This document shows, one piece after another, positions 55,330 to 64,000 of a stretch of 64,000 bases of DNA (within the stretch, counting starts at the first letter, position 1; each line of letters begins with the position of its first letter). Made by a program: the position numbers and the translations under genes. The notes beneath the pieces are model-generated. The model was given only the letters and a program-made list of their open reading frames with translations, did not search any database and was not told the DNA's origin. Source of the DNA: Pseudomonadota bacterium (lineage in GTDB: Bacteria; Pseudomonadota; Gammaproteobacteria; Xanthomonadales; Xanthomonadaceae); the NCBI GenBank assembly GCA_018240435.1, contig JAFEFT010000009.1:52222-116221 (forward strand), given 5' to 3'.

Positions 55330-55869
55330 ATGGAAGTGACTTTCCGGAAGTTGGTGTGCGTGGCAATGGTTGCTGCAAGCGGTCTGGCGTTGACGGGATG
55401 CAATGCCACGTCCGGGGGAGATTGCGGCAGCAGCGCAGGATGCGGCATGGGAGGCGCGATCGGGCTCCCGATGGCGCAAACGCAGGTGCAGGCGAGTGCG
55501 CCGATCGACGCCGCCGGCGTCGTGCTGGACACCAGCGGCTCGACCATCGCCTATCCCAGCTCCGGCACGGTGACCGTAAGCCTTTACAATTCGTCTGGTT
55601 CCGTGATGGCATCCAGATCCTTTCCATGGGTTCTGAGGGGAACTGGCCTGGTTTTTGCCAACCCAAATGTTGTCAATCAATGGGAAAGCGCCAACAACAA
55701 TGGCATCACCCAGATCAAGTACCAACTGGCGCCGTTCACTGCCGGGTACGCTGCGGGAACCAACACCATGGCCATCGCGACCAACTACCAGGGCGTGACC
55801 CTCACCCGCTTCAGCACCACATTCACGTCCGTCAAGGGCAGCCCTTGCCCGTCATGCCGGCAGCAGTAG
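55330..55869 (+). CDS. Small secreted lipoprotein of unknown function
   Basis: 179 residues that I do not recognise. ATG 55330 is preceded by GAGGA. A type II signal peptide is clear: MEVTFRKLVCVAMVAASG then LALTGCN, with Cys as the lipidation site. The mature part has a Gly/Cys-rich start (GGDCGSSAGCGMGG), then a beta-rich domain with SSGTVTVSLYNSSGSVMASR and MAIATNYQGVTLTRFSTTF, ending CPSCRQQ. The first Cys after the lipobox and the last CPSC could form disulfides. Downstream comes a strong terminator. Base composition looks less GC-rich than the neighbours, suggesting an acquired gene. Confidence 0.75.
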   Translation: MEVTFRKLVCVAMVAASGLALTGCNATSGGDCGSSAGCGMGGAIGLPMAQTQVQASAPIDAAGVVLDTSGSTIAYPSSGTVTVSLYNSSGSVMASRSFPWVLRGTGLVFANPNVVNQWESANNNGITQIKYQLAPFTAGYAAGTNTMAIATNYQGVTLTRFSTTFTSVKGSPCPSCRQQ

Positions 55870-55878
55870 TAAAACCTC

Positions 55879-55913
55879 GGGCCACGCGCGTTCGCGCGTG
55901 GCTTTTTTTTTTC
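55879..55913 (+). terminator. Rho-independent terminator after the lipoprotein gene
   Basis: GCCACGCG and CGCGTGGC (55881-55902) form a GC stem with loop CGTTCG, followed by ten T residues. This is the strongest intrinsic terminator in the window. Confidence 0.9.
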
Positions 55914-55935
55914 GACAACCAGCGCTCTGATCGCG

Positions 55936-56742
55936 TTGGCGCTGTCGTCGTGCGTCATGATACCTCGTTCGACCCGCGACCAATCCAATCGCGTTTTCGG
56001 AAATACAGGCTTTACACACAGCACGATGGCGGCGCACGCCGGTTCCGCGTCCTTTCTGGCTACGGCGACGTTCGTGTCGGGCACCAAGCCCTACCATCCC
56101 TCGCCCATGCAGACGCTGGACTGCGGCGACTCGAGAACACCGATTACCGTGCTTTGGTCATCTGCCGACGGGGTTCCCGATGGAAACGCACGGCTCGCAT
56201 GCGACCTGACGATCGCAGCTGTCGCCTACGACAGCCAGATTTCGCAACGATCGATCCCGGCCCTCGGCTACCGCCTGTTGCTGGTGCCGACCGGATACTC
56301 GTTGTACCGCCATGCCATCAGCATGAGGCTGTCTGGTCCAGCCCGCCTTACCTACGCCGTACACGGCGGCGATGCCAAACTCATGCGCATCGAACTGGTA
56401 CAGAACATCGCGCACGAGACGATGCATGTGTGGGCGGAATTCTTTCGCGTACCAGCCGCGCGTCGTGCCGGCACCCGCGAAGAACAGATGGCCTACATGA
56501 CAGGAACTTGCGCTGCATTGGCCGTGAACGGATATTTCAATGCTCGCGACGGAATGATCGTGACGCCCGGAAACGTGGCAACCAATCACTCGATTGATCG
56601 ATCCCAGCGCGGGGGCACGGCGCTGAGGCACGAGATCGCCAGCTATTTCAGTGACGGCCCCATCCTTCAGCGCGATTCCACCGACGGTCGTCGATTCGCT
56701 GATTTTTGCAAAGCGAGGATCGGCGCGTTTTTCGCGCCCTGA
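55936..56742 (+). CDS. Unrecognised protein with an HExxH motif, no good start codon
   Basis: The frame encodes up to 268 residues from a TTG at 55936. It contains AHETMHVW with H160-E161-x-x-H164, the zinc-binding motif of metallopeptidases, followed by REEQMAYMTGTC where a downstream Glu could be the third ligand. The rest is not recognisable. In frame upstream of the TTG the codons read TTSALIALALSSCVM, which looks like the hydrophobic core and lipobox of a lipoprotein signal, yet no ATG or GTG is in frame before it; only the terminator T-run lies there. Either a non-standard start (CTG/TTG) is used, or the gene has lost its start. It overlaps no other gene and is convergent with dsbC. Confidence 0.6.
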   Translation: MALSSCVMIPRSTRDQSNRVFGNTGFTHSTMAAHAGSASFLATATFVSGTKPYHPSPMQTLDCGDSRTPITVLWSSADGVPDGNARLACDLTIAAVAYDSQISQRSIPALGYRLLLVPTGYSLYRHAISMRLSGPARLTYAVHGGDAKLMRIELVQNIAHETMHVWAEFFRVPAARRAGTREEQMAYMTGTCAALAVNGYFNARDGMIVTPGNVATNHSIDRSQRGGTALRHEIASYFSDGPILQRDSTDGRRFADFCKARIGAFFAP

Positions 56743-56743
56743 T

Positions 56744-57550
56744 TCACGACGCCGGCTTCGCCGCCAGCTGGTCCAGCTTGGCCTTCATGTCCGCCGGCGA
56801 GAGGTAGCCGCCGATCTGGGTGCCGTCGGCGGCATAGATCGCCGGGGTGCCCTGCACGCCGAATTTCTGGCCGAGCTTGTAGTCCATCGTCACCGGGTTG
56901 GTGCAGTTGACCTTCTTCATCGGCAGGCCCTTCTTGGCGTCGGTCAGCGCCTGCTGGCGGTTGCTTGCGCACCACACCGCCACCGCCTTGTCGTAGGCCT
57001 CGCTGCCGAGGCCATCGCGCGGATAGAACAGGTAATCGACGGTGATGCCAAGGCGGTTGTAGTCGGCGATCTGCGAGTGCAGTTTGCGGCAATAGCCACA
57101 ATCGACGTCGGTGAACACGGTGACGGTGTATTTCGGACGCGCCGCGGCGAACACCACCATCTGGTCGGCACGCACATCGCGCAACAAGATTCGGCGGGCG
57201 GCGGCGCGCGAGGCCTCGGTGAGATCGCGCTTGCTGGCAACGTCGATCAGGTTGCCGGTGAGCAGGTACTTGCCATCGGCGGTCATGTAGATCAGGTCGT
57301 CGCTGGTGGTGACTTCCATCACCCCGGCAATGGGGGTGGCGCGCACGCTCTCGACCTTGGTGCCGGGCACGAGTTTGACGATCGCGGCGCGGATCGCCCC
57401 ATCGCCATTGGCCGGCGCCGGCGCCGCAACCGCGGCCGGCGCGACCGGCTTGGTCGGCTTGCCATTGGCGGCGAAGGCAACCCAACCACTGCCGAGGGCG
57501 ATGGCGCCGACGGCGGTCAACAACAGGATCGGCAGGGACGGTCGATGCAT
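56744..57550 (-). CDS. dsbC: Periplasmic thiol:disulfide interchange protein DsbC
   Basis: A 268-residue disulfide isomerase. Signal peptide LPILLLTAVGAIALGSGWVAFA, then an N-terminal dimerisation domain (IRAAIVKLVPGTKVESVRATPIAGVMEV), and a thioredoxin-fold domain with VFTDVDCGYCRKLHSQ (the CGYC active site) and the cis-Pro loop VQGTPAIYAADG. Two further Cys (AVWCAS, KKVNCTNP) match the structural disulfide of DsbC. It corrects non-native disulfides in secreted proteins, possibly including type II secretion substrates. Confidence 0.95.
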   Translation of the reverse strand: MHRPSLPILLLTAVGAIALGSGWVAFAANGKPTKPVAPAAVAAPAPANGDGAIRAAIVKLVPGTKVESVRATPIAGVMEVTTSDDLIYMTADGKYLLTGNLIDVASKRDLTEASRAAARRILLRDVRADQMVVFAAARPKYTVTVFTDVDCGYCRKLHSQIADYNRLGITVDYLFYPRDGLGSEAYDKAVAVWCASNRQQALTDAKKGLPMKKVNCTNPVTMDYKLGQKFGVQGTPAIYAADGTQIGGYLSPADMKAKLDQLAAKPAS

Positions 57551-57660
57551 GGCAGGCCTCGGAATGCGGCGAGGTTCGGCTCGCCGTCGGTGCGGGTCGT
57601 CATTGTCGCATGCGCCCCGGCGGCGATCGTGAACGCCGGCGGCACGCAGCGTGCCGCTCG

Positions 57661-58608
57661 TCAGCCGCGTGGATGGTGGCGGGCGTGCAGACGCTTGAGC
57701 CCTTCGCTGGCGACCAGCGTGTAGATCTGGGTAGTCGACAAGCTGGCGTGGCCGAGCAGCATCTGCAGGGCGCGCAGGTCGGCACCGTGGTTGAGCAGGT
57801 GGGTGGCGAAGGAGTGCCGCAATCCGTGCGGGCTGACCTTGCCGGCGTCGAGGCCCGCCTGCACCGCCAGTGCCTTGAGAGTGGCCCAGAAATGCTGCCG
57901 GCTCAGTGCCTGTCCCTTGCCGTCGACGAACAATGCCGGCCGCGGCAGCTTCCCTGCCAGCAGCGGACGCGCGTGGTCGAGATAGCGCTGCAGCCAGTGC
58001 TGCGCTTCCTCGCCCATCGGCACCAGGCGTTCCTTGCTGCCCTTGCCGGTCACCCGCAGCACACCCTGACGAAGGTTGACGGCGATTGCCGGCAGCGACA
58101 CCAGTTCGCTCACGCGCAGGCCGGTGGCGTACATCAGCTCGATCATCGCGCGATCGCGCAGGCCGGCCGGCGTGGCGATGTCCGGCGTCGCCAGCAAGGC
58201 CTCCACCTGCGATTCGGACAGGGCCTTGGGCAGCGACCGCCGGGGTTTGGGCGCCTGCAGGTGCTGGCTGGGGTCGACCGCGATCAGGCGCAGCCGCAAC
58301 GCCTGCCCGTAGAACGCCCGCAGCGCCGCCAGCAACCGGGCATTGCTGCGGCCGCTGTAGCCCAGTTCGGTGCGCTGCGCCAGATAATCGAACAAGGCGG
58401 CGCGGTCGGCACCCATCAGGTCAATGGCGCGCGCAACCAGCCAGCGCGCCAGCCCTTCCAGATCGCGGCGATAGCCGTCGAGGGTGTGTCGCGCCAGGCC
58501 CGATTCGGCCCAGATGCGATCGATGAAGGCAGCGATCGCCTGCTCGTCGCGGGCGCTCGGCGCCGGCTGGGCGCGGGCGTGACGGCGGCGGTCGGCAGGC
58601 GTGGGCAT
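57661..58608 (-). CDS. xerD: Site-specific tyrosine recombinase XerD
   Basis: A 315-residue tyrosine recombinase. The N-terminal SAM-like core-binding domain is [34 protein letters not shown]. The catalytic residues appear as R in [13 protein letters not shown] in [12 protein letters not shown] and R in [15 protein letters not shown] in [13 protein letters not shown] and the Tyr nucleophile there. With XerC it resolves chromosome dimers at dif. Length and start (ATG 58608) are normal. The context (dsbC downstream) is common in gammaproteobacteria. Confidence 0.95.
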   Translation of the reverse strand: MPTPADRRRHARAQPAPSARDEQAIAAFIDRIWAESGLARHTLDGYRRDLEGLARWLVARAIDLMGADRAALFDYLAQRTELGYSGRSNARLLAALRAFYGQALRLRLIAVDPSQHLQAPKPRRSLPKALSESQVEALLATPDIATPAGLRDRAMIELMYATGLRVSELVSLPAIAVNLRQGVLRVTGKGSKERLVPMGEEAQHWLQRYLDHARPLLAGKLPRPALFVDGKGQALSRQHFWATLKALAVQAGLDAGKVSPHGLRHSFATHLLNHGADLRALQMLLGHASLSTTQIYTLVASEGLKRLHARHHPRG

Positions 58609-58674
58609 GGCCCAGATTACCGTCATCGCCATCGGCGCGGGCGGGCGCGACGGGTGACCGGCTATCCTTGGCCG

Positions 58675-59151
58675 ATGCCAGCATCCGAACGCCTCGACGT
58701 TGCACCCGCATCCGTGTCCGCCAGCGCCACTCCCGCACACCTCGGCTGGCGGTTGCTGGCGATGGTCTACGACCTGCTGCCGCTGGTGGCGATCTGGTTC
58801 GTCGTCGCCACCGTGGATTACCTCGCCCGCGGCATGCACGAGGTGCGCCCCGGCAGCATCGCTGCCTGGTTCGAGCTGGCCTTGCTGTGGCTGGCCACCG
58901 GCGCCTACTTCGTCGTCTCGTGGCGGCGCGGCGGACACACCGTGGGCATGCGCGCGTGGCGGCTGAAGGTGCTGGCAACCGACGGCCGCCCGGCATCGTG
59001 GTCACGGCTGTGCCTGCGTTACACGGTGGCGACGCTGTCGCTGGCGGCGGCCGGGCTGGGGCTGATCTGGTCGCTGGTCGACGGGCAGCGCCGCAGCTGG
59101 CACGACCTCGCCGCCGACACGGTGTTCGTGCGCATGGATCACGGCGGCTGA
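58675..59151 (+). CDS. RDD family membrane protein
   Basis: A 158-residue protein with three membrane segments: [21 protein letters not shown] (starting with the R-x-x-A-x-x-x-D RDD motif), [16 protein letters not shown], and [38 protein letters not shown] and [14 protein letters not shown] complete the family pattern. The function of RDD proteins is undefined; some are linked to transport or stress. It is divergent from xerD with 66 bp between. Confidence 0.88.
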   Translation: MPASERLDVAPASVSASATPAHLGWRLLAMVYDLLPLVAIWFVVATVDYLARGMHEVRPGSIAAWFELALLWLATGAYFVVSWRRGGHTVGMRAWRLKVLATDGRPASWSRLCLRYTVATLSLAAAGLGLIWSLVDGQRRSWHDLAADTVFVRMDHGG

Positions 59152-59163
59152 GCAGCACCGCTT

Positions 59164-59240
59164 CCGTTCGCGGTGAGCCTGTCGAAGATCCCGTTCGCGG
59201 TGAGCCTGTCGGAATCCCGCTCGTGGTGAGCCCGTCGAAC
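59164..59240. repeat. Three direct copies of the REP-like dispersed repeat
   Basis: CGTTCGCGGTGAGCCTGTCG occurs at about 59166 and 59193, and a CGCTCGTGGTGAGCCCGTCG variant at about 59218, in direct orientation with a period near 26 bp. They lie between the RDD gene and the end of lptG. Confidence 0.8.
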
Positions 59241-59326
59241 CACGGACGCTGTCGCCGGACCCTGCCGCAAATCGAAGGGCCGTCCAGACGCACGCGTGCC
59301 GGCGACCGGCCCGGCCGCAGCCGCCG

Positions 59327-60427
59327 TCACACCCGCCTGCGGAAATACAGCCCGGAGGCGATCAGCACCAGCAGAGGCGGCCCCAGATGCGCACCCCACG
59401 GCAGCAGATGGTAGGCCGTGAACAGGTTCTGCGAGAATCGTTGCAGCACGAAGAAGGCCAGCCCGCCGAGGATGCCGACAAACAAGCGCTTGCCGAAACC
59501 GCCGCTGCGCAGCTGGCCGAAGGCGAATGGCAGCGCCGCCAGACACAGCGCCAACACGTTGAGCGGATAGAACTTGCGTGCCCAAAACGCGTTTTCGTAC
59601 TCGCCGGCATCGACCTGGTTGCGCTGCATGTAGGCGATGTTGCCGCGCAACTCGCGGGTGGACTGGTAACGCGGCGGCTCGACCCCGGCCAGCACCGTGC
59701 GCGGGCGCAGACTGGTCTGCCAGGCGCCGGCGGCACGGGTGGCGCGCGTCACCTCCGCGCCGGCAAAGCCGGTGCGTTCGGTCCGGCTCAGTGTCCATTG
59801 GCCGTTCGCGTAGCGGGCCTTGTCGGCGTGGGTGAACGCCAGCAGGCTGCCATCGGCATCGAACTGGAAGATGCGCACGTCGAGCAGATCCACCCGCTCG
59901 CCCTCGGCGCCGCGCAGCCGGCGCGCGCCGGCGCGGGCATTGACGAACGACTCGCCATCGCGTGCCCAGATGCCGCCACCCTTGCCGACCATCAAGTCGC
60001 CGGATTTGGCCGAAACCTGGATCGCCTCGGCGGTGCGTTCGCCGAGCGGGCCGATGGTTTCGGCACTCACCATCATCACCAGCGTGACCAGCGCCAGCCC
60101 GGCGATCGCGCCCAGGCTGATCCGCCACCGCGACAAGCCGGCGGCGCGCAAGGCGGTCAGTTCGGAAGTCGCCGCCAAACCACCCATGCCGAGCAGGCTG
60201 CCGATCAGTGCCGCGGTGGGGAACAGCTCGTAGGCCCGGCGCGGGATCGTGCAAACGATGTACAAAACCGCATGGCCGAGGCTGTAGCTACCCTTGCCGA
60301 GGTCGTCGAGCTGGCTGGCGAAATCCAGCAGCGCGTCGAACGCCAGCAGCACCACCCACACCAACACCATCGAACCGAGCACGGCGCGCGCGACGAGACG
60401 ATCGTGCAGGCGCGGCCGCAGCGTCAT
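59327..60427 (-). CDS. lptG: LPS export system permease LptG
   Basis: A 366-residue permease. The N-terminal membrane helices (LGSMVLVWVVLLAFDALLDF, ALYELFPTAALIGSLLGMGGLA with the SELTALRAAGLS coupling helix) are followed by a periplasmic beta-jellyroll domain (residues about 135-265) and three C-terminal helices (YPLNVLALCLAALPFAFGQL and onwards). With LptF and LptB it extracts LPS from the inner membrane. It overlaps lptF by ATGA. It fits the wider LPS gene content of this window. Confidence 0.95.
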   Translation of the reverse strand: MTLRPRLHDRLVARAVLGSMVLVWVVLLAFDALLDFASQLDDLGKGSYSLGHAVLYIVCTIPRRAYELFPTAALIGSLLGMGGLAATSELTALRAAGLSRWRISLGAIAGLALVTLVMMVSAETIGPLGERTAEAIQVSAKSGDLMVGKGGGIWARDGESFVNARAGARRLRGAEGERVDLLDVRIFQFDADGSLLAFTHADKARYANGQWTLSRTERTGFAGAEVTRATRAAGAWQTSLRPRTVLAGVEPPRYQSTRELRGNIAYMQRNQVDAGEYENAFWARKFYPLNVLALCLAALPFAFGQLRSGGFGKRLFVGILGGLAFFVLQRFSQNLFTAYHLLPWGAHLGPPLLVLIASGLYFRRRV

Positions 60428-61503
60428 GGCCGCACCGCACGCGGCGCCCGCACGGCGCCGTCACGACGCAGCAACCACAGCCCGAGCAACAGCAAGGGCA
60501 GATGCAGCCACCACAGCCCCAGCCAGCCGTGGATCTTGCCGGCGACCAGATAACTGCGACCGACCAGCATCAGCGAGGTGTAAGTGACGTACAGCGCCAG
60601 CGCCAGCAGCAACAGGTCGTAACGCGGCTGGCGCGGTTCCGAGCGCGCCAGCGGCAACGCCAGCAATGCCAGCAGCAGCACCGCGATCGGCGTGGCGATG
60701 CGCCAGTTCAACTCGGCGCGGGCGTCTCGCTTGTCGCTGCCCAGCAGATCACCGGTACTGGCCGAACTGGCGTCCTGCTGGGTATTGGCGGCGGCATCGG
60801 CGGGCAGCCGGATCTCGCTGCGCTGGTAGCGCAGCACGCGGTAGTCCTTCTGCCCCGGCACGCCGTCGACGCGCATGCCATCGAGCAGGCGCAGGTAGCG
60901 CTCGCCGCCATCGACGAACAATTCGCCGCGTTTGGCGGTGATCACGCTCATCCGCCCTTTCTTGTCGGACTGGATGAAAACGTTTTTCATCTTGCTGCCG
61001 TCGGTGCTGAGCTCGGTGACGTAGAGCACGCCGTCGCCCGACGGCAACGACCGGAAGCGCCCGGCCTCCAGCCCGGCGATCAGCAACGAACGATTGGCGG
61101 CAGCGATCATCGATCGCGACGTGTGCTGCGCCCACGGCCCGATCCACAGCGAGCACGCCGCCACCAGCGCCGCCAGCGGCACCGCCACCCAGGCCAGCGG
61201 TCGCAATAGATCGCGTGGGCTGCGCCCGCTGGCTGTCAGCACCGCCATTTCCGAGTCGCGGTACAGCCGGCCGATGCCCAGCAGCAGGCCGAGAAACACG
61301 CCCAGCGGCAACACCATCGGCAGCCAGCGCAACATGCGCAAGCCGAGCTGCGACAGGCCCAGCGCCACCGGCACCTTGCCCAGCGCGATTTCCTGCATCA
61401 GGTCGGCGACCACCGCACCGAGCGCGACGAACAGCAACACGGTGGTGGTCGCCGCGACCGTCGCCGCCAATTCACGCAGCAGGTAGCGATCGATGGTCAG
61501 CAC
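60424..61503 (-). CDS. lptF: LPS export system permease LptF
   Basis: A 359-residue partner permease: DRYLLRELAATVAATTTVLLF, LPMVLPLGVFLGLLLGIGRLYRDSEMAVLTASG (with the coupling helix) and the C-terminal IATPIAVLLLALLALPLAR helices flank a periplasmic jellyroll domain. It transports LPS to the LptA bridge. It is the first gene of the lptFG pair and is divergent from pepA, with about 250 bp between. Confidence 0.95.
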   Translation of the reverse strand: MLTIDRYLLRELAATVAATTTVLLFVALGAVVADLMQEIALGKVPVALGLSQLGLRMLRWLPMVLPLGVFLGLLLGIGRLYRDSEMAVLTASGRSPRDLLRPLAWVAVPLAALVAACSLWIGPWAQHTSRSMIAAANRSLLIAGLEAGRFRSLPSGDGVLYVTELSTDGSKMKNVFIQSDKKGRMSVITAKRGELFVDGGERYLRLLDGMRVDGVPGQKDYRVLRYQRSEIRLPADAAANTQQDASSASTGDLLGSDKRDARAELNWRIATPIAVLLLALLALPLARSEPRQPRYDLLLLALALYVTYTSLMLVGRSYLVAGKIHGWLGLWWLHLPLLLLGLWLLRRDGAVRAPRAVRP

Positions 61504-61757
61504 GCCGAATCGACCTCGATGCCGCGCCCAGGCGCGCGCAAAGCACCGTCGGCACCGTCATCCGGCGCCAGTGCCGACACCATGCAGGCCATGCCGGCAG
61601 CCGGGCTCATGCGCGAGGACGACGGTGGCAGCAGGACGAATGACGCATGAACGTGAGGGCCGCTTGCATTAAACTGACGGGATTCCCGCTGCCGGCACCG
61701 GCCTCGACGAGGCCGCGCCCGCGTCGGCGCAATCCTTCATTCTACGGAACTTCGCCG

Positions 61758-63257
61758 ATGAGCCTGCAATTTCACCTCAGCCACGCCGACCTGACCACCC
61801 TCGCCTGCGACTGCCTCGTGCTGGGCATCTTCAGCGATGGCGCACTCGGCGCCAGCGGCATCGCCGTCGATCTCGCCAGCGGCAGCCGCCTGAAGGCCTG
61901 CATCGAGCGTGGCGATGTTTCCGGCAAGGCTGGCCGCACCACGATGCTGCACGATCTGCCGGGCGTCACCGCGCCGCGCGTGCTGCTGGTCGGGCTGGGC
62001 GAGCCGGGCAAGTTCTCCGCCGCCTCCTATCAGCGCGCCGTGGCCGATGCCGTGCGCGCGCTGGCCACCGGCCCGAGCCGGTCGGCGCTATGCACGCTGG
62101 CCGAGTTCGACGTGGCCGGGCGCGACGCCGCGTGGCGGGTGCGGCAATTGGTGATCGCCGCCGACCACGCCGCGTATCGCTACACCACCCACATCAGCCG
62201 CAAGCCCGACGCCGGGCTGGAGCGCCTGCTCGTCCACGCCGACGCCGGCCAGAGCGCAGCGCTCGCGCAGGGCGTGGCGATCGCCGGCGGCGTCGCCTTT
62301 ACCCGCGATCTCGGCAATCTGCCGCCGAACGTGTGCAACCCCGGCTACCTCGCCGAGCGTGCCCGCCAACTCGCCAACCAGATGCCGCACGTGCGCTGCG
62401 AAGTGCTCGAACGCGCCGACATGGAAAAACTCGGCATGGGCTCGCTGCTCGCGGTCGCGCGCGGCTCGGCCAATCCACCGCGGCTGATCGTGCTGCGCCA
62501 CGACGGCGGCGGCGACGGCAAACCCTTCGTGCTGGTCGGCAAGGGCATCACCTTCGACTCGGGCGGCCTGAATCTGAAAGTCGCCGGCGGCATCGAGGAA
62601 ATGAAATTCGACATGCTCGGCGCCGGCACCGTGCTCGGCGTGTTCCACGCCATCGCCGCGCTGCGCCTGCCGATCAATCTGGTCTGCATCGCCGCGGCGG
62701 TGGAGAACATGCCCGACGCCGACTCCTACCGCCCCAGCGACGTGCTCACCTCGATGTCCGGCAAGACCATCGAAGTGCTCAACACCGACGCCGAAGGCCG
62801 GCTGATCCTGTGCGACGCGCTCACCTACGCGCAGCGCTTCGAGCCGCAGGCGCTGGTCGATGTCGCCACCCTGACCGGCGCCTGCGTGGTGGCGCTGGGC
62901 AAGGTCGCGCACGGTCTGATGAGCAAGCACGACGATCTGGCCGACGAACTGGCCGCTGCGGGCGAACACGTTCACGACCGCGCCTGGCGACTGCCATTGC
63001 ACGACGAATACCAGAGCCTGCTCGACTCGGCCTTTGCCGACGTCGCCAACATCGGCGGCAAGTACGCCGGCGCGATCACCGCCGGCTGCTTCCTGTCGCG
63101 ATTCACCGAGGGCCAGCGCTGGGCGCATCTGGACATCGCCGGCACCTCCTGGGGTGAAGGCAAGAAGGGCCTGGCAACCGGCCGGCCGGTGGGCTTGCTG
63201 TGCCAGTGGTTGCTCGACAGGGCCGGGAATCGGGAATCGGCAATCGGGAATCGTTGA
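61758..63257 (+). CDS. pepA: Leucyl aminopeptidase PepA (M17)
   Basis: A 499-residue hexameric aminopeptidase. The C-terminal catalytic domain has [16 protein letters not shown] (Lys and Asp metal ligands), [32 protein letters not shown] and the family signature [10 protein letters not shown]. In gammaproteobacteria PepA also binds DNA and assists Xer recombination. Start ATG 61758 ([11 protein letters not shown]) matches the family. The last twelve residues ([12 protein letters not shown]) are encoded by GGGAATC heptamers and are not family sequence; the original C-terminus probably ended near LLCQWLLD. Confidence 0.95.
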   Translation: MSLQFHLSHADLTTLACDCLVLGIFSDGALGASGIAVDLASGSRLKACIERGDVSGKAGRTTMLHDLPGVTAPRVLLVGLGEPGKFSAASYQRAVADAVRALATGPSRSALCTLAEFDVAGRDAAWRVRQLVIAADHAAYRYTTHISRKPDAGLERLLVHADAGQSAALAQGVAIAGGVAFTRDLGNLPPNVCNPGYLAERARQLANQMPHVRCEVLERADMEKLGMGSLLAVARGSANPPRLIVLRHDGGGDGKPFVLVGKGITFDSGGLNLKVAGGIEEMKFDMLGAGTVLGVFHAIAALRLPINLVCIAAAVENMPDADSYRPSDVLTSMSGKTIEVLNTDAEGRLILCDALTYAQRFEPQALVDVATLTGACVVALGKVAHGLMSKHDDLADELAAAGEHVHDRAWRLPLHDEYQSLLDSAFADVANIGGKYAGAITAGCFLSRFTEGQRWAHLDIAGTSWGEGKKGLATGRPVGLLCQWLLDRAGNRESAIGNR

Positions 63258-63359
63258 AGCGCACTCCGGCTTCCACGCGACATCCCTGCAAGCTGCCAGC
63301 GTCTGCGGCTCTTTGCCTTTCCGATTCACCATTCCCCATTCCCGATTCCCGGCTCTACC
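63222..63359. repeat. GGGAATC heptamers at the pepA end and before holC
   Basis: Forward GGGAATC units at 63227-63254 (the third unit reads GGCAATC) form the pepA C-terminal codons. At 63333-63353 the complementary GATTCCC orientation appears as CCCCATTCCCGATTCCCGG, just before the holC start. The two sets are inverted, so a hairpin with a ~75-nt loop is possible. Confidence 0.85.
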
Positions 63360-63785
63360 GTGCCCCGTGCCGATTTCTACCTGATCGCCAAACCGCGCTT
63401 TCGTGATGACCCGCTGCGGCTGGTCTGCGAGCTGGCGCGACGCGCGCATGACTCGGGGGCGTCGACGCTGGTGCTGGCCCGCGACATGGCACAGGCCGAG
63501 GCGCTGGACGATGCGCTGTGGGCGTTCGACCCGGACGCCTACATCCCGCACCAGATCGCCGGCACGGACGAGGACGACGACATCACCCCCGTGCTGATCG
63601 CCACGCCCGACCGCGACATCCCCGGCCGCGCGATGGTGATCAACCTGCGCGATGCCGCGGTGGAGCTGGCCTGCGAACGCGTGCTGGAAGTCGTGCCCGC
63701 CGACGAGTCGGCGCGCGAGCCGTTGCGCCAGCGCTGGAAGCAGTACAAGGCGCGCGGCTTCGAGGTGAACAAGCACGACATGTAG
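63360..63785 (+). CDS. holC: DNA polymerase III chi subunit
   Basis: A 141-residue protein. PRADFYLIAKPRFRDDPLRLVCELARRA, TLVLARDMAQAEALDDALWAFDPDAYIPHQ and RWKQYKARGFEVNKHDM are HolC blocks. It links the clamp loader to SSB at the fork. The start is GTG 63360, with the heptamer repeat directly upstream. pepA-holC is the common gammaproteobacterial order (normally followed by valS). Confidence 0.93.
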   Translation: MPRADFYLIAKPRFRDDPLRLVCELARRAHDSGASTLVLARDMAQAEALDDALWAFDPDAYIPHQIAGTDEDDDITPVLIATPDRDIPGRAMVINLRDAAVELACERVLEVVPADESAREPLRQRWKQYKARGFEVNKHDM

Positions 63786-64000
63786 TTCAGAAGACAGAGG
63801 ACAGAGGGTGGTCAGTAGGCAGTCGCCTGTCGGCGGACGGCGATCGCCACGGTGCTCGCGGGTCTTGCGGTTGCACGATCGGTCGCCCGTCATCCGCCCC
63901 TGCCGGGGCACCTTCTCCCGGAGGGATAAGGAGCAGCCGGCGCATCGTCTCCCGTCTCCCGTCTCCCGTCTCCCGTCTCCCGATTCCCGATTCCCGATTC
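63786..64000. repeat. Repeat-rich end of the window
   Basis: No gene is visible. AGAGGAC-type heptamers (63791-63807), a composite hairpin copy (CATCCGCCCCTGCCGGGGCAC then CTTCTCCCGGAGGGATAAGG, about 63893-63932), four CCGTCTC heptamers (63954-63979) and then GATTCCC heptamers to the edge. Three heptamer families meet in one gap. Confidence 0.85.

Overview
The window is high-GC, densely packed proteobacterial chromosome. Several features point to the gammaproteobacterial order Xanthomonadales (Lysobacterales): a type II secretion operon in the xps order E-F-G-H-I-J-K-L-M-N-D, a RibB with a decayed cyclohydrolase-II half, many ATGA/GTGA start-stop overlaps, and abundant heptanucleotide repeats (GGGAATC and AGAGGAC families) together with a REP-like dispersed repeat. 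The genus cannot be fixed from the sequence alone.

Layout. 1-5 kb: start of an M17 aminopeptidase, a YigB-like phosphatase, an AI-2E-family transporter with three small YqjD/YqjE/YqjK-like membrane-associated proteins, and a DegQ-type periplasmic protease. 5-9.4 kb: envelope glycan/lipid A genes (three GT2 glycosyltransferases, a methyltransferase, an LpxL-type acyltransferase). 9.7-12.1 kb: dtd and rpoD. 12.4-12.8 kb: a tRNA-Ile(CAU) gene interrupted in its anticodon loop by a 249-nt group I intron. 12.8-17.7 kb: MaoC-phosphotransacetylase fusion, acetate kinase, a GlcD-like FAD oxidase and a uracil-DNA glycosylase family protein. 17.7-25.4 kb (minus strand): glyA, nrdR, ribD, ribE, ribB, ribH, nusB, thiL, pgpA, a riboflavin/cofactor supply cluster.

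25.7-31.2 kb is a compact type II-C CRISPR-Cas locus: tracrRNA (minus strand), cas9 (1137 aa, Neisseria-like), cas1, cas2, and an array of 11 repeats and 10 spacers. The array strand that pairs with the tracrRNA is the minus strand, and a minus-strand terminator sits between the array and cas2. The array therefore reads towards the cas genes. The tracrRNA promoter candidate overlaps the first codons of cas9. A large hairpin and a remnant resembling the start of a Fic-family gene border the array.

31.6-35.5 kb: YpfJ-like zinc metallopeptidase, EttA-type ABC-F protein, PyrF. 35.5-47.8 kb: a GT2 gene and the complete type II secretion operon. 48-51 kb: a trimeric autotransporter that is almost entirely head repeats. 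51-55 kb: purL carrying an in-frame heptamer-repeat insertion. 55.3-56.7 kb: an accessory pair, a small lipoprotein with a C9 tract inside its predicted promoter and an unrecognised HExxH protein. 56.7-63.8 kb: dsbC, xerD, an RDD protein, lptG-lptF, pepA and holC.

The strongest items for a second look are the intron-bearing tRNA, the tracrRNA/cas9 overlap architecture, expansion of heptamer repeats into coding sequence (purL, pepA, ribD), the possible phase-variable promoter, and the HExxH protein. I did not find a defence or metabolic system that is clearly new.
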